Positions 47,050-61,329 of a stretch of 64,000 bases of DNA are shown piece after piece. A program made the translations under genes and the position numbers. The stretch's first letter is position 1; each line of letters opens with the position of its first letter. This stretch comes from Aristolochia californica (lineage: Eukaryota; Streptophyta; Magnoliopsida; Piperales; Aristolochiaceae). The stretch spans positions 62,001 to 126,000 of the forward strand of contig JARWKL010000005.1 in assembly GCA_029961685.1 (NCBI GenBank), read 5' to 3'. The notes beneath the pieces were generated by a model. It searched no databases. It saw nothing but the letters and a program-made list of their open reading frames with translations, and had not been told where the DNA came from.

Positions 47050-49203
47050 TGCAGGACAAATACACAAGTTTTAATTAACATGTCAGATCGTTGATTAATT
47101 GGCTTCATGTAGAGAAACAGAGAAGAAGAAAAAGAATTTAGAAGTGGTGAGAGGAAAAATTAAGGAGAAGAAGAAGAAGAAAGGGAAGGGAGAGAAGAGA
47201 TAATAGCTGGAGAATTTTATTAATCCATCTTCAATGTGCAGTTACAGCCTATTAATAACTACTTTGAAATTTAAAACTCAAAACAGATAAGCTCAATATC
47301 TGATAAAATCTAGTAAAATCAGGAAAGATAAACTAAAAATAAAATAAAACAAAATAAAAATTATAAAAATAAATAATTTCAACCATAATTGGTGGGTCCA
47401 CTGGAGCCCGATGGGCATATGGTGTCCCCACCAATATCACTATAGAAATTCTTACTTAGTGGCTGTCAGTTGTTGGTGAGACTTCCAGATTGAGAGACTT
47501 TCTTCATGGCCATGAGGATTCTCTCTCATGTATGTAGTAAGTGTCTGTCCTCATGTGCACATCTTCCTTCAGACGTTTGTTCTCTTCATTTGATGCAAGA
47601 CTCAATAAGCAACTTAGAACATCTGCTTGTTCAACCGGAGTTCCACAGGGCAAGACTCTAAAAGGTTGTTTATGATATTCTTTCTTTCACAGGCTTCCTC
47701 TTTTGATTTGGGTTAAGCACTCAGATTGAATTGCCCCTGAAATATTGAAATCATCCAGTTGTCCAAAATCTTGATCAAGTTTTATACTCAAGAAAAATTT
47801 CCTTTTTGTCTTTGAAATTGAGAACTTTAGTTATGATAAGAACTACACGGTGGCCAAAGTAGGTGAGCATTCATGCGGCATCATCAGAGTCTTGAAGATT
47901 CAAGGTGGCTTTTTAATCAAGTGCTGATGCAATGAAACGAAATCGTGAGCAAGTAGTTTACAGACTTAGTCTAACATCTTCAGTGCTCATTACAATGTTC
48001 AAATAAATGATTTGCGATATGATCCATCAGTTCTCTTGGGATATATAATCCAACAACCAAGAAGTCCTTACAGTTTCCTTTGTGTGGATTATGTTACCTT
48101 TCTCAGGCAATCTTAGTCGGTAATGGGAGCATCATAGGCCTGAAAGAGAGACAAGCAATGTGACATATGAAGCTGCCAATGCCGTGTGTTCAATTCATAG
48201 GGGATTGGTCTTCAAACTACCTAACCACGATGGCAGACAAGATGCTTAACTTATTTGCATTAGCTTATTTGATGACATCAGAGTACTGAAGTATTTATTT
48301 TTGTGATCCTGCTTTTGCAGATATAGGTTCATAGACAAGAAAAAGCTTGGTACTGCACTATGGTTCCCCAGCTTGTTAAGCGACCTATCATTCCAGCATG
48401 TCGACCCAGATGTTGAGGTGAATGACTTGGTTTGGGGGCAGACCCTTGTTTCACACAGGAATAAGTGAGATAGTCTAAGTTGAGTCTGACTTGCATTGCC
48501 TCTGGTCTGACCTGGGTGATTCAAGTACGACTCCGTTGGACTCAGTCATGTCTAGTCTAGTTTAGGGTTTCAAGATAAGGCTTGACTTCAGACGGGTGAA
48601 TGGAGGGCGAATAGTGTAACTTGACCAATTTCGTGTGGTAGGCTTGCAAAAGTTGACAATTGTTAGAAAAAGTTAGAGCTTTCTAGTGCATCAGCAAATT
48701 ATTTTGATTTCCATTGACATCTAAGTCAATATGGATCCTTTTTAAAACCCAGGTTTATGAAGGTCATCTGTTTCATGGGGTATCAGTCCTTGATGCAAAA
48801 TCCTCTGCGTCTTGACATGAATAATAGTTCCCACTGCCTGAGTCCCACATCTTTTTGCAAATTAAGGCAGAAGATGCAGGTGACAAATGGTGACCACCTA
48901 ATTTAAGTTAATTGTATAGGCCTGATGTTGGTAATCTAGCTTTCTTCTTTTATCATGTTTTAAATGTGAGCATAATGATGAAGTAACACAGAGATTCACT
49001 GGAACCAGTCACAAATGAACTTGAAGGGAAAAAATAGATTAGCTATTGAAGCAATTTAAATAATTTTACCTTCACATGCCACCTTCCATAACTATGCTGT
49101 ACCTCTTACTTCAAGTAAATTCTTTCTTTTGATTGGGAGAAAAATCATTTTAAATGATTATTTGATGCAGGAGAAGCAAATATACGTGGATTGCAACTTT
49201 ATC
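47050..49203. other. intergenic, possible transposable-element sequence
   Basis: Immediately after the PPR relic there is a purine-rich stretch with GAAGAAGAAG units near 47172, then AT-rich DNA. The segment 47100-47460 resembles an LTR end in style, but no paired repeat or target duplication could be identified. No coding region is supported. A TTGATGCAG acceptor at 49163-49171 suggests that the NEDP1 transcript has a spliced 5' leader. Confidence 0.35.
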
Positions 49204-49896
49204 ATGGGTCAACCAAAAGGCGACGAGAAAGTACTCTGTTACAATGATGTTGTTCTTAGGAGATCAGACTTAGATATCCTTAGTGGCCCTCGCTTCCTCA
49301 ATGATCGCATAATAGAATTCTACTTCAGCTACCTTTCTTCCAAGTACTCCTCCAAAGACATTCTTCTTGTTCCTCCTTCCATCTCATTCTGGATAACCAA
49401 CTGTCCAGATCTTTCAAGTCTCAAGGATTTTATTGAACCCCTCAAACTGCCAATGAGGAAATTAGTTATCTTTACTGTCAATGATAATGACGATGTGGGC
49501 CTTGCTGAAGGTGGAAATCATTGGAGCTTGCTTGCATTTGATAGGAACATGAATGTGTTTGTACATCATGACAGCATAAAGGGATCAAATGATCGGCATG
49601 CCAAGAAACTGTACAAAGCTGTGGCAAGGTTCATGACCATCAATGATGCAGCATCTGGACCCAGGTTTACCGAAGGTCCTACACCTCAGCAGGAGAATGG
49701 ATATGACTGTGGTTTATATGTCCTGGCCGTTGCTAAAGTGATATGTGAGTGGTACGAGAGTGGATGCCAGGGAAGTGGTGACCGATGGTTCACTGTTTTA
49801 AAGGTGTCGGTGGGTAGGTCTGCAGTGAGCGAGCTGCGGACTGAAATTCTGGGGCTAATTCAGGGTCTTACGGATAGTGATTGTGGTCAGCCTTAA
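49204..49896 (+). CDS. NEDP1: NEDD8-specific protease (NEDP1/DEN1, C48 family)
   Basis: A single coding exon of 230 residues. It is a cysteine protease of the ULP1/SENP family that processes the NEDD8/RUB precursor and removes NEDD8 from non-cullin targets. The start MGQPKGDEKVLCYNDVVLRR is chosen because this N-terminus matches the family; the frame extends upstream to 49129, but an intron acceptor (GATGCAG) at 49171 makes that part leader. The catalytic residues are His106 (GGNHWSLL), Asp123 (VHHDS), Gln163 and Cys169 (TPQQENGYDCG). The double His-Asp spacing and the GYDCG box are intact. The neighbour upstream is a dead PPR gene, so no functional link is implied. Confidence 0.94.
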   Translation: MGQPKGDEKVLCYNDVVLRRSDLDILSGPRFLNDRIIEFYFSYLSSKYSSKDILLVPPSISFWITNCPDLSSLKDFIEPLKLPMRKLVIFTVNDNDDVGLAEGGNHWSLLAFDRNMNVFVHHDSIKGSNDRHAKKLYKAVARFMTINDAASGPRFTEGPTPQQENGYDCGLYVLAVAKVICEWYESGCQGSGDRWFTVLKVSVGRSAVSELRTEILGLIQGLTDSDCGQP

Positions 49897-52861
49897 GGGT
49901 GATTTTGCTTTACTGGTGGATTGCACACGTACAGGGCTCTCACATGGCTAGACTTCGTAGACAACATGATCTGGATATATCAACAAGTGGTGTATTTTCT
50001 TCTTTAAACATCTCTACTGAGTTGGATTGTCTAAATAAAAAAAAAAAAGACTCTATATTGTATTGTTCAAGCGTATTTGGTGCTAACAGATTATTATCTT
50101 CTATAAACTATTAGTAGAATTTGTTTTTATATTGTGAGAAGCAATCGGCTTAAGTGAAATTATGCTTGATGGTAATGATAATAACATTCTCACCCTCCTT
50201 TGACAATGGCAGAAAAGAGCGGTTTTCTGCGCTAGTACTGACTTTCACCAGTGTACGGCTCTTTTCTCTGTAAATCTCATGTGATGGGATCTTTCTCTCA
50301 GCCTTCGGTCATTTTGGAATTTAAGATTTTCAACTGTTTCAGTCTCGACAAAATAAATATTTCTGAGATTGTTTTTCTACTTTTCCACGTTGAATTTTCT
50401 TTCAGTGACTGGCAGGAACCATCGTAGTCCAATACCGGTTTATTTTTAGGAATATTTCTCAATTTGAGACTCCCACTGCCACAATCCAGAAGACTCCAAA
50501 CTTGGACGCAACGGTCAGCGAGAAACAGCCATGCCCAGAGGCGACGGTCAAGGGTCCATGAAAGACTGAACAACCGGGGTTCAGATTTTCTGAGAGAAAA
50601 TTAAAGGAGATGGGTAGCGTGTGGGAGAACTGTCGAACTTTTTTTTGTGTCAGGTCACAATCGAATTGAATTGAAGATTGAAAGAGGAGCCAAAAAAGTC
50701 CAGTGCGCAGACTCGTTCAGACTCTGCCGACCCAGAGTTATCATTTGCATTAAACTCGTTGCTCACTTGTCAGCAACTGAAACGTAGAACTTTCTGCGAC
50801 TTCCCTTCTGCTCCTCTGCTGCCTCCGGTATTCAACTTTCAACGAACCCAACTGGACTCACTGTGCGAGAAGACAAATCAGCAGATGTGGAGAGCGTAGA
50901 AAGAAGACAAAATTCTCCTCTAATCTCGGCTCTGTATCTCTTGATCAAACCATAATGCTTGAAGATAATAAGGTAGGGTATTCAGACCATTGAATAATCA
51001 AGACCAGCTGCTTTCATTATGTTACAAAGATCAAATCTACATCATCAACTGCCTACGTCAGGTAAAAATTTTAACTTGATTGCATGACATATACTTACAG
51101 AAATTTTAAACTTATATTTGAATAAAATGCTGATGATTCTATTGTTTTCAAAGTTAAGAGCTATGTTAACACGTTTTAAACTCCCTTGAGATAACACGGA
51201 AGCAAAATATTTTTCCTTTTCGTTGTCTTATGCAGAAAGCCAAACTTTATTTGACTGAGCAATTCGAAACTGCAGGAAAAAATTGCGATTTTGTGACGGA
51301 ACTTGAGATCAAGATTTTTTTTTTTTTTTTTTGGTGATAAATTTGAGGACCACATTTTTTATGAAATTTTAGATTGAGAGAAGAATAGACAAGGGAAAGG
51401 TGACCACAGCACATGCGTCTCCCTTAGCAAAGGTGATGCACACCCATGAGTTCATGTGCACCGCACAGCTTCCAAAGAATTTGCAGAAAGAGATGAGAAA
51501 TGTAGGTCCTACTCCACTAGTGGTCGATCCCCTCTCCTCCACTCACCCTCCCCATGCGTCCTCCCCTGTAGTCACTGTCTGTTATGATCACCATCTTAAA
51601 GCATGGACCATCACAAAGGAATGCATTTTCCCTACAGCTCTGCTTCATTCGGCCCCTCTTAAGCATTCATTAGAACAGATTTCAGATTTTGGGTGGAAGA
51701 AAGAATAATCGTTTCTTTCTTGCAATTGTAAAGCTTCCTTTCTCTCGCTCTCTTACAATATAGAATCTCTCTCTTTCAGAGGGCTCTGGTTCTTTCCCAG
51801 TATTCCTTCTTTCGTCTTTTCAAACGGTTCAAATTGTTTGTTTGTTTCGATTCAATGTACTTGTGATTGAACCCAGATTCCATATTGCTTTTGGAATTTT
51901 CCCTTTTCCTTGTGGTTTTTCATCACGTTATTCATCTTCTGGTTTGTAGAATTTGAAATATCTAATCAGGTATAAGCTGATTTGATTTTGATTCTGACAG
52001 ATTTCAGTGCATAACTTAAAAGGTGATGGCTCTAACCTTGAATAGAATAGCATCGTTTACCTCCTTTTTATTTTTTTTTGTTTTCTCTCCCACTTTTGGG
52101 AGAACTTTCTCCATCATTTGCGTCTTCTTCTTCTTTTTTTTCATCTAAAAAACAAAAGGATTTAAAGCAAAGTAAGAAATATAAGTTCTGAAAAGTCCTT
52201 CCTTTTGTATGGTTTAATAAATATGAACTCATCAAATTCATGCAAACATAGGAAAGGAGGAGGATGAAGAAAATTGGTCATTTTATATCAAATCAAGTAT
52301 ACTTTGATGAGTAGCAGCCAGCATGAGAGTTCTAGCTTGGAAAAAAAAAAAAAGAAGACCAGTCAAAGATTTCTAGAGCTTGCTGCAGGGTCCCATTTTA
52401 TATCAACTCATCCCATTCTTTACAAACAAAAATATCACCCTCATCTTTCCCTCTCCTCTTTCTCAATTAGTTTATTCCTCACATCAGTTTAGGCAAATCT
52501 GCTCTCACGAGTAAGCCGGACTGAACACTTTCATGATTCTATCCCTTTTTATAACTAGCTTAAACCTTTTAATTATTTAATCCAACTTGGCTAGATTTGG
52601 GTTCACTTTTGCCCAATCTCGAAGTGGTAGCCACATCTACTGGAGCGAAAAAAAAAAAAAAAAAATTGTTCATACCCATCAGAGGTTCTTTAAGTGATCA
52701 TGAGATATGATAGGAACATTATAAAATTAGCTATGAAGGTGTAAATTAATTGGTGGGAATGAGATCATTTGGTTGCTTAAAACTTTTCTAAAGCAGCATC
52801 TGATCTCTCTTCACTTTGGGACCACTCATGATACCTTAGTTCCTTTCTTCTCTTCTCCATC

Positions 52862-52902
<41 letters not shown>

Positions 52903-53515
52903 GGAGGAGGAGAAGAGAGAAAATTTCATGAAAAAAACTTGTAATTACCAAGGGACCCTTGTCGACAAGATCAACTAATAATTCGAGACAAGAAAATGTG
53001 GATTTTGAGATGGACAAGAAGATGGGGAGTCATTTTCAAATACTAGTCAGTGGGATACGTTTCTTGTGAATGAGCCTATTGTCATCTGAATGAATCCAAA
53101 GGTGTGTTCAAACATGGAAACGAATGCTCATCCAGTTTGTGAAATACCAAAAAAAAACGGTAGACTGAGGAAGGAGTCAGCCAGGCAACCGCTCTTCAAT
53201 TTGGTTTTATAAGGAGAAAGCTCCATGAAGAAAACCAATGGAGGAGCAGTCAGGATGGTGGCAAGTAGAGGAAAGAGCGAGGAAAGAGAGGCTTTTAAGA
53301 CGTAAAAGAAAATTAGAAGAAAATTGGAAACTGAGACCGTCTATTCATGCTGGACTCAGGCGAATGGATGACCCTGAGTCATGGGGATGTTAGTGAGTCT
53401 GCCTAAAGGGGGACCCATCCGGAAGCCACGAGGATGCTACACCCATGCCCACTTCATGGATGATGTCTTTGTCTGGACACTCACCCTTTCCGTCCAACTC
53501 ACGGCTTTAAGGGCC
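49897..53515. other. intergenic
   Basis: No gene is supported. The NEDP1 3' UTR lies at the left. Poly(T) runs occur at about 51316-51332 and a (TAA)n run at 52862. The small frames at 50298-50899 and 51400-51708 show no domain. The ACC oxidase promoter occupies the right end. Confidence 0.4.
52862..52902. repeat. (AAT)n microsatellite
   Basis: About 13 perfect AAT units are followed by a GGAGGAGG tract. It is a simple repeat useful only as a marker. Confidence 0.95.
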
Positions 53516-53523
53516 TATAAATT
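53516..53523 (+). promoter_or_regulatory. TATA box of the ACC oxidase gene
   Basis: TATAAATT lies 119 bp upstream of the start codon at 53635, in a G/C-richer context. The spacing allows a leader of about 85-90 nt. Confidence 0.65.
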
Positions 53524-53628
53524 GCAGACCTACCTCCCCCACATCTCAGAACACCATTTGGCACACACTGCGCTTCTTAGAGCTTCATAGAGAGCAGGTT
53601 CCAGAGAGTCTGAGAGAGACCCAGTTGA

Positions 53629-55086
<1,458 letters not shown>

Positions 55087-58000
55087 TCGCCTCAAACTCG
55101 CTACACGAGATGATCTGTGATAACTGATCAGAAAAGATTTGCGACTTTCAGTGTCTGTTTTTCTTCTTTTCTAGGTCGGTGCGAGTGACTATGTATGCCA
55201 GTGTGTGAGTCTTTCTATCTTACCGCTAAAAGACGATATTTAACCGTCTCCGGAGTCTGGAGTCGTCCGTAAGAGAAATGCAAAAATGGGTCTTCTTCTA
55301 TCTTTCATAATTCTATATAATATTTTATCGACTCATCAACACTACTAATCAAGACTCCCATTTTCATCTACATCCATTCCTGCTGCTCTCTCTCTATCTG
55401 AGTGTTTTCTTCTCTGCAAGCGCAAACCCATCATCTGCTGTGCCCAATCCATGACAGAAGGCGAAAAGCTTCTGGGTTCTAACTCATTTACTGCTTACAG
55501 GAGATCATAAATAATGAACGATGATCGTCTGCTTGAGCGAAGAGTGTCGGTAAAGCACCACTGGGACCGACGATAATGAGGAGAACAACGACTTGTCTGG
55601 TCATATCCTGTCACAAAGCACCAAACCAGTTAAAAAAAAGGAAAAATCCATTACTGCCTTCCACTATGCCTCCTCTGAACAGAGAAACCAACATCCCACA
55701 GAGACGTACAGTAATCAAATCTTTATCGGTGGGAAGGAGACAATGAATAATCTCATAAAAGCAACTCAACGAATTGCTACTTGCTCTATTAATTTTATTT
55801 AATCATAATTAATAATTTAAATTATAGGTAAATCTCTATAACCTTATGATTTACTAAAAAACACTTTTGCTTGTGTTAAAATGAAAAACATCTTTCAATC
55901 GAATGTAAAACAACAACCTAATGTAACTACTAAATGATTAAAATACAAAATTAAAAGTATTATTTTCAAATAAAAGAAAAAGAAATAAGACAATATTTGC
56001 CTTGATAATATAAACTGGATGAATGTTCTTAAGATTTTAGACTTGAAGCCACATGAAACACTATGGCCCAATTGATGCCTAGGAAAAGTTTAAGGTAAAT
56101 GATTAAACCAATGACTAAAATACAAAATAACCCTATCGATTAAAAGTATTATTTTCAAATAAAATAAAAAGAAATGAGGACAATATTTGCCTTGATAATA
56201 TAAACTGGATGAATGTTCTTAAGATTTTAGACTTGAGGCCACATGAAACACTATGGCCCTATTGATGCCCAGGAAAAGTTTAGGGAGAAAATGACTTTGA
56301 CATTTCTTCTCCCTCTATACTATACTTTCAATTGTGTAGACTAACACAAAAAAAAAAAAAAAATACTTCACTTTGCATTACGCACACTAACATAAAAAAT
56401 ACTTTCACTAAGTAAAATTATTAAAAGGTAATCTACTCTCGAAGTGCACTAACCCCCCTACAATGAAATAGACATCAATCGTCAATTGTTCAATTAATTG
56501 ATCAACCAAACAATAGGCATTTTCGAAAATGATTTCCTACATTTTTAAATGATAGTCCTTCATTTTTTATATTTTTAAAGGGAAAATATTGCCATGCCCA
56601 TTCAATTACCAAAATAAGTCTCTTGCTTCTACTTAGTTATTCTTTTACTAGTTAGTAAGCAAGTTGATTATTATACGAAAAAGGGGCTAATAAAATTTTA
56701 AAAAGAATTTAAAAAAATAGAAAATTTTGAATTGGGACAATTATAGGATTCCACATTGACTAATTATTACTAAACATTAAAAAAATCCCTCTTAAGATCC
56801 ATGTATGAAATTACATACTATTTGCAATCATTAATTATTTAAAATAAAATAAAAATCAGAAAAATAGGAAATTTCCAATGTCAATCTTTAACTTCTATTT
56901 TTAAATTTTATTATTCTAATTATATTAATATTTAAAAAATAATAATATAACTAACTGGGGAAGGGAAGTTCAAAGCTTGCCTCAACCCCATTAAATATGA
57001 ATTGAATAACTTACAACTTGATCTTTTTCTATTCTATTTACTATCCTAAATATTCATAATTTTAAGATATTTTTATTATTTTTATTATTTTCAATGATAA
57101 AGTAAAATTAATAAATATAATGAAGTAAGTGATATTCTTGTAACTAGTATACCTTTATGAAAAAAAACAAGTTAGGCACAGCTAAAAGTCCAACCTCCTT
57201 TTTCTCTTTTTTTAAAAAATGGAATTTGATGGTTGCATCTCATCTCATATGATTTTTTCCTTAATTTTTGAAAAAGAGAATTTTCTAACATCAACAAAAA
57301 GTCATTCAAAAGCCAGATTGGTCATCTTTTCCCCTCCCATGTGTTCCCCACTATTGCACATGGACAAAGACCATCACATTCTTCTCAAAGAAATTTTCGA
57401 GGCAAATAGGAAAAGCAATTTACCTATTTTTCCTGTTTGATTACTGTAGAAGGAAAAATATTTTATGAATTTGGGTAAGACTTACCTGGTTTCTAACGAA
57501 ACAAATACAAATAATCAGCCTTTCGTATCCAATTACCCGTTTATACTATGTAAACAAAGAGTTGGAAGCTCAAATGGAAGAGTCCTAGACTCTCAATGGC
57601 AGTCTCCTCATTGAAGAGGAAGAATCAAAAGAGACTACAATTTGGGAAGTATTTTTCTCAACTAATAAACTTAAAATCTATGTAAGAATGTTCTTTAACA
57701 TTTCATTGCTTCTATAATCACTGCCTCTATAATCACTCTTTTTTCTCTCAATTGCACGATTCTCTGTCAAATGGAAGCATTGAGGCTAATCTCTAGTCCA
57801 ATCTACTTCCTAGTGGAACAAATTTTTTACTTTTCCCTCATTTTTGTGAGTTAATTTGATCCTTTCTACAATACAAAATCTTCCTTTTTTATTTTGATAA
57901 TATATTAAAATATCCATTTGCTTACCGTAAATAACGGATAAAACAAACCTGTCACATTATAGGCAGGCACGCGGCCCATTCGGAGTCAAAACTCTGTTCC

Positions 58001-59133
58001 AATATCCCTCACCGTCGTGCCCCACATTTTAATTTCTCTAAAATCAAACAGAGATGGAGTTGGCAGAGGCGCATTATTGAGTATTGACTTTCTTTCTTCT
58101 TCGCACGCCGATCCTCTCTGTAATCTGCTCATTGACATGATATTAGATGCTTAAAGAGGATTTGATCTTCATCATTTGCTTCTTCTTTTCATTATCTCTA
58201 TCTCCTCGACATCACCTTTCTCAAGTATAAAAATGATTATAATGCAAAAAACAACAAAAAACAGATTAGAAAGAGTAATATGATGCTTATCTGTTCTGAC
58301 AAATAATGGAATCCCACCCAGAGTCACCCTGCTGAGCAGCCATTCGAAAATTCATATTGTGTTTTTTCTCTCATGATATTCATACCGAAAATCCTCTCTA
58401 ACCAAACATCGCTTTTCTTTATACATAGAATGGAACCACCCCTGCATTACTGGATTAGCCATTAACAAAGAGATTAAATATGAATGGAATTGTCTAGAGT
58501 TCTCAGACAACAAGAAGAGCAATTAACTATCAATACAGACAACCTGAAAATGGGAATGGGGATGGCGGAAAGTTGATAAAAAGGTCACCTGGAGAAGAAT
58601 CCTAGAGCTGCGGGCCGGCCGGCCGTTTTTCTGATTTGTAAAGAGCAAGGATGGGCAAGGCGAGTCGGCGAACAAAATGACCGGAATGCTACGGCCTGCT
58701 ACATTTCATATTTCTCTCAATAGATTGTAGACAATCAAATTCTTTTCTGTTTCTCTGCTCATATTTCCTCATTTTCCTTGTTTTATTTAATACTTGTTTC
58801 GATATTCAAAAATTACTTATTTGGATTGGATTTTCGGAGATTTTTTAAGCTTTGGATACGGATAAGTCCCTGCGGATGAGAAGCTTGAAAATACGAAATC
58901 AATAATGCTAAAACGGTTTCCCACTTAAAATAGCTGAGATACGTTGAAAGTTTGTCTTAAAAAAAACCCAATTTCCAGGCGCGAGTCTACTCGTCTTCCG
59001 CGTTATTAACTTCTCTTCTTCGGCAAAACAAGGAAATAGAAAAAGGGTCCCCCACATGCTTAGCCTCTGCTTCTTCCTCTTTTCTCGTCTCCTCCTCCCT
59101 CCGGCGACCGAGATCGGCGCCTTCTGATCGCAG
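55087..59133. other. AT-rich intergenic and leader of the RING gene
   Basis: No gene is supported between 55087 and about 59000 except the tandem duplication listed separately. 56280-57500 is very AT-rich and shows no coding region. A palindromic GGCCGGCCGGCCG lies near 58613. The non-coding first exon of the RING gene ends with TGATCGCAG at 59133, where GTAAATC begins a 5'UTR intron. Confidence 0.45.
55933..56282. repeat. direct duplication of about 160-180 bp
   Basis: Copy 1 (about 55933-56093) and copy 2 (about 56110-56282) share blocks such as AATATAAACTGGATGAATGT and CCACATGAAACACTATGGCC. Copy 2 has an insertion of about 12 bp (ACCCTATCGA region). The copies differ at few positions, so the event is recent relative to the neighbouring sequence. 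Confidence 0.9.
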
Positions 59134-59444
59134 GTAAATCAAATATGTTTTCGACCCATATCATGCTTCCATTGGAAATTTTAGGTTCTTCCTCTTCTTC
59201 TCCTGTTGTTGTTCGGTTTTTCAATCGTTAATGAGTTCACCGGAGTGAATCTCTCTCTCTCTCTCTCTCCCTTCGCTTGATGTCCATGTTCCATTCAATG
59301 GCCTCTCATTTGGTTTTTGTTTTTTGGGTTCTGGTTTATGATTTTATCTAGCCTCTCTGTATTCTTTTCCTTTCTGGGTTTCGGAGTTTGATGCCACGAG
59401 TATGCTTAGAATGGCTGACCGGCTAACCCCTTCATCTGTTTCAG
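59134..59444 (+). other. 5'UTR intron of the RING gene
   Basis: The donor CAG|GTAAATC at 59134 and the acceptor TTTCAG|GCTCTC at 59444 bound a T-rich intron of 311 nt before the coding exon. It contains a (CT)n run near 59250-59270. Leader introns of this kind often raise expression in plants. Confidence 0.65.
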
Positions 59445-59474
59445 GCTCTCGCCTTCGAATCGAGGTCGCCTGCA

Positions 59475-60032
59475 ATGCAGAGGGGAGGGAGATGGAAAAG
59501 CCTCAGAGAGCGACTCGGCATGGGAGGCTGCTGCGGGAGCCTATGGGGCTTTGGAGGCGAAATGCGGATGCCTGTTAGGGAAGACAGCAGCGACGGAGAA
59601 CCGGAGGAAGAAGAAGAGACGACGGAGATTCTGAGTGGAGGGGGTCAGAACGCAGTGGCGGAGGAAGACTGTGTGCAAACCAGGGGGCCAGGGATGAACC
59701 TGGCCATGGCCCTGGCAGCGGAGCGGGATTTCAGGGCGGCCGCAGAGCAGCAGAGGCAGCAGCAGGAGGAAGAGTGCGCAACGCCATTGAGGGTGTCGTT
59801 GATGAGGCTGTTGGAAGAGGGAGAAGACGCAGCGGCGGCGGAGAAGGAAGAACGCGGGGAGAGTGAAAGGAGCAGCGTTGTGTGCTGCGTCTGCATGGGG
59901 AGAAGGAAGGGCTCGGCGTTCATCCCTTGTGGCCATACTTTTTGCAGGGTTTGCTCCAGGGAGCTTTGGCTGAATCGAGGCTCTTGTCCCCTCTGCAACA
60001 GATCCATTCTCGACATCCTGGACATCTTCTAA
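59475..60032 (+). CDS. RING-finger (C3HC4) protein, probable E3 ubiquitin ligase
   Basis: A single coding exon of 185 residues. The N-terminus reads MQRGGRWKSLRERLGMGGCC, a block seen in a small plant RING family; an internal in-frame ATG at 59520 would give MGGCCGSLWGFGG, an acylation-like start, but the first ATG fits the family better. An acidic middle (EPEEEEETTE), a Gln-rich stretch (RQQQEEE) and an acidic/Ala segment follow. The C-terminal RING is complete: CCVCMGRRKGSAFIPCGHTF, CRVCSRELWLNRGSCPLCN. RING proteins bind E2 enzymes and promote ubiquitin transfer; the substrate is unknown. Confidence in the RING is high; biochemical activity is inferred. Confidence 0.9.
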   Translation: MQRGGRWKSLRERLGMGGCCGSLWGFGGEMRMPVREDSSDGEPEEEEETTEILSGGGQNAVAEEDCVQTRGPGMNLAMALAAERDFRAAAEQQRQQQEEECATPLRVSLMRLLEEGEDAAAAEKEERGESERSSVVCCVCMGRRKGSAFIPCGHTFCRVCSRELWLNRGSCPLCNRSILDILDIF

Positions 60033-61329
60033 GCAAGCTTCTCTCCCTCTCAGTCTGGGGAAATGGAACGGAGTCTAGAAAGAGGAAACAATGGTCTCCC
60101 CATGAATCATCTTCAGTAGGCGGAGAAACAGAGGAAGACCGATAAGTTTTACACCGTGAATCGGTACTCCGTGCTCGAGACGCCGTTGCCACCTTCTCTG
60201 ATTTTCTTGAGCGAAGAGAGATTTGTGTAGTTTTCCATTCCCGACGAACTGACTTTTGCCAGACTTTCACAGGCGAGAGGATTAGAGAGATTGCATTGGA
60301 AGTCTTGTTCCGATTGTAATTTACTTTTCAGTTTGCTTGCTTTCTCACGAGAAGCCTCTCTGGTTTCTTATATTTATTCAAATGCCTATATAGCCAAACG
60401 TGAAGCTGATTATACAAATCTGTGGGGAAACAAAGGGAGTTCCCGGCGACTATGAAGAAAGAATGATTTTAATCCCAGCATTGAATATGCATAACAACAT
60501 TTACTGTCATCAACTCTTTGAATTTTTTTGAGTTTTAAAGAAAAAAGACAAACAAAGTTTGACATATTCATATGATGCTCTTGGTCAGTATGACAACGTT
60601 CAGGAAGCTTATAATAATATAACATTACTAACTTCAACAGAAACTCTAGGATAGAATTACAGCAATTCTTTCAAGGTTGAGTCCAATTAAAGTGCATACT
60701 TGTTGGATTTCTGTTTTTCCTACAGTTCTAAAGAGCAAACTTGGTCTTTTGAATGGTTTTTCGTTCCACATCCTCTTTGGGAAAATCACCAATACAAAAA
60801 TATGTGCCGACAGACATTTCACAATATAAAGGTAATCCAAAACCAAAACTGATTTTTTTTCTTTATCCTCCACAAATAATTGGCTAAAAAATTAATGATC
60901 AATAACCAGAAAACGTGGTGTTGATGAACCAAGATATTTCATCCGAGTTCTCTGTTAAGAATTGCTCCATCAAGTTTTGTGAAAAGCTCCTCAACACTGG
61001 TATGCAACTAAGAGGGGGCATTGCCTCCCCTTGGAAAGAAGAAGAAAAAGGGGATCATCCCTCCTAACCTCCTTGTAATAAAAAGGTTCTATTTGAGATA
61101 ACCCACTCTCATGCAAGCAAGGTTTGAAGAACATGAACTAACAAACATACTAGAAGCAAAATTTTCCACTTAACCTCAACCCTGTGTTCATGGGATAAAA
61201 TGCTTCTTTATTAACATGGGTGGCTAAGGCTGGTTTCTCATTAATCCAACCCTTAGCCATCCATACCCTCTTTGAAACAGTGAGTGTAATGAAATTTCGA
61301 AGTCAAATAGGTTAGTGTTTAGGGTTTAT
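60033..61329. other. 3' flank of the RING gene; intergenic
   Basis: The RING 3' UTR is expected to about 60370 (TATTTATTCAAATG). No gene is supported further right. The left part of the PPR relic may extend faintly to about 61100, since the minus strand has weak similarity to the E-domain side of such proteins, but nothing definite. Confidence 0.4.

Noticed and set aside
51400..51708. 102-codon + frame
   Set aside because: No domain, no neighbours in frame and ordinary intergenic composition.
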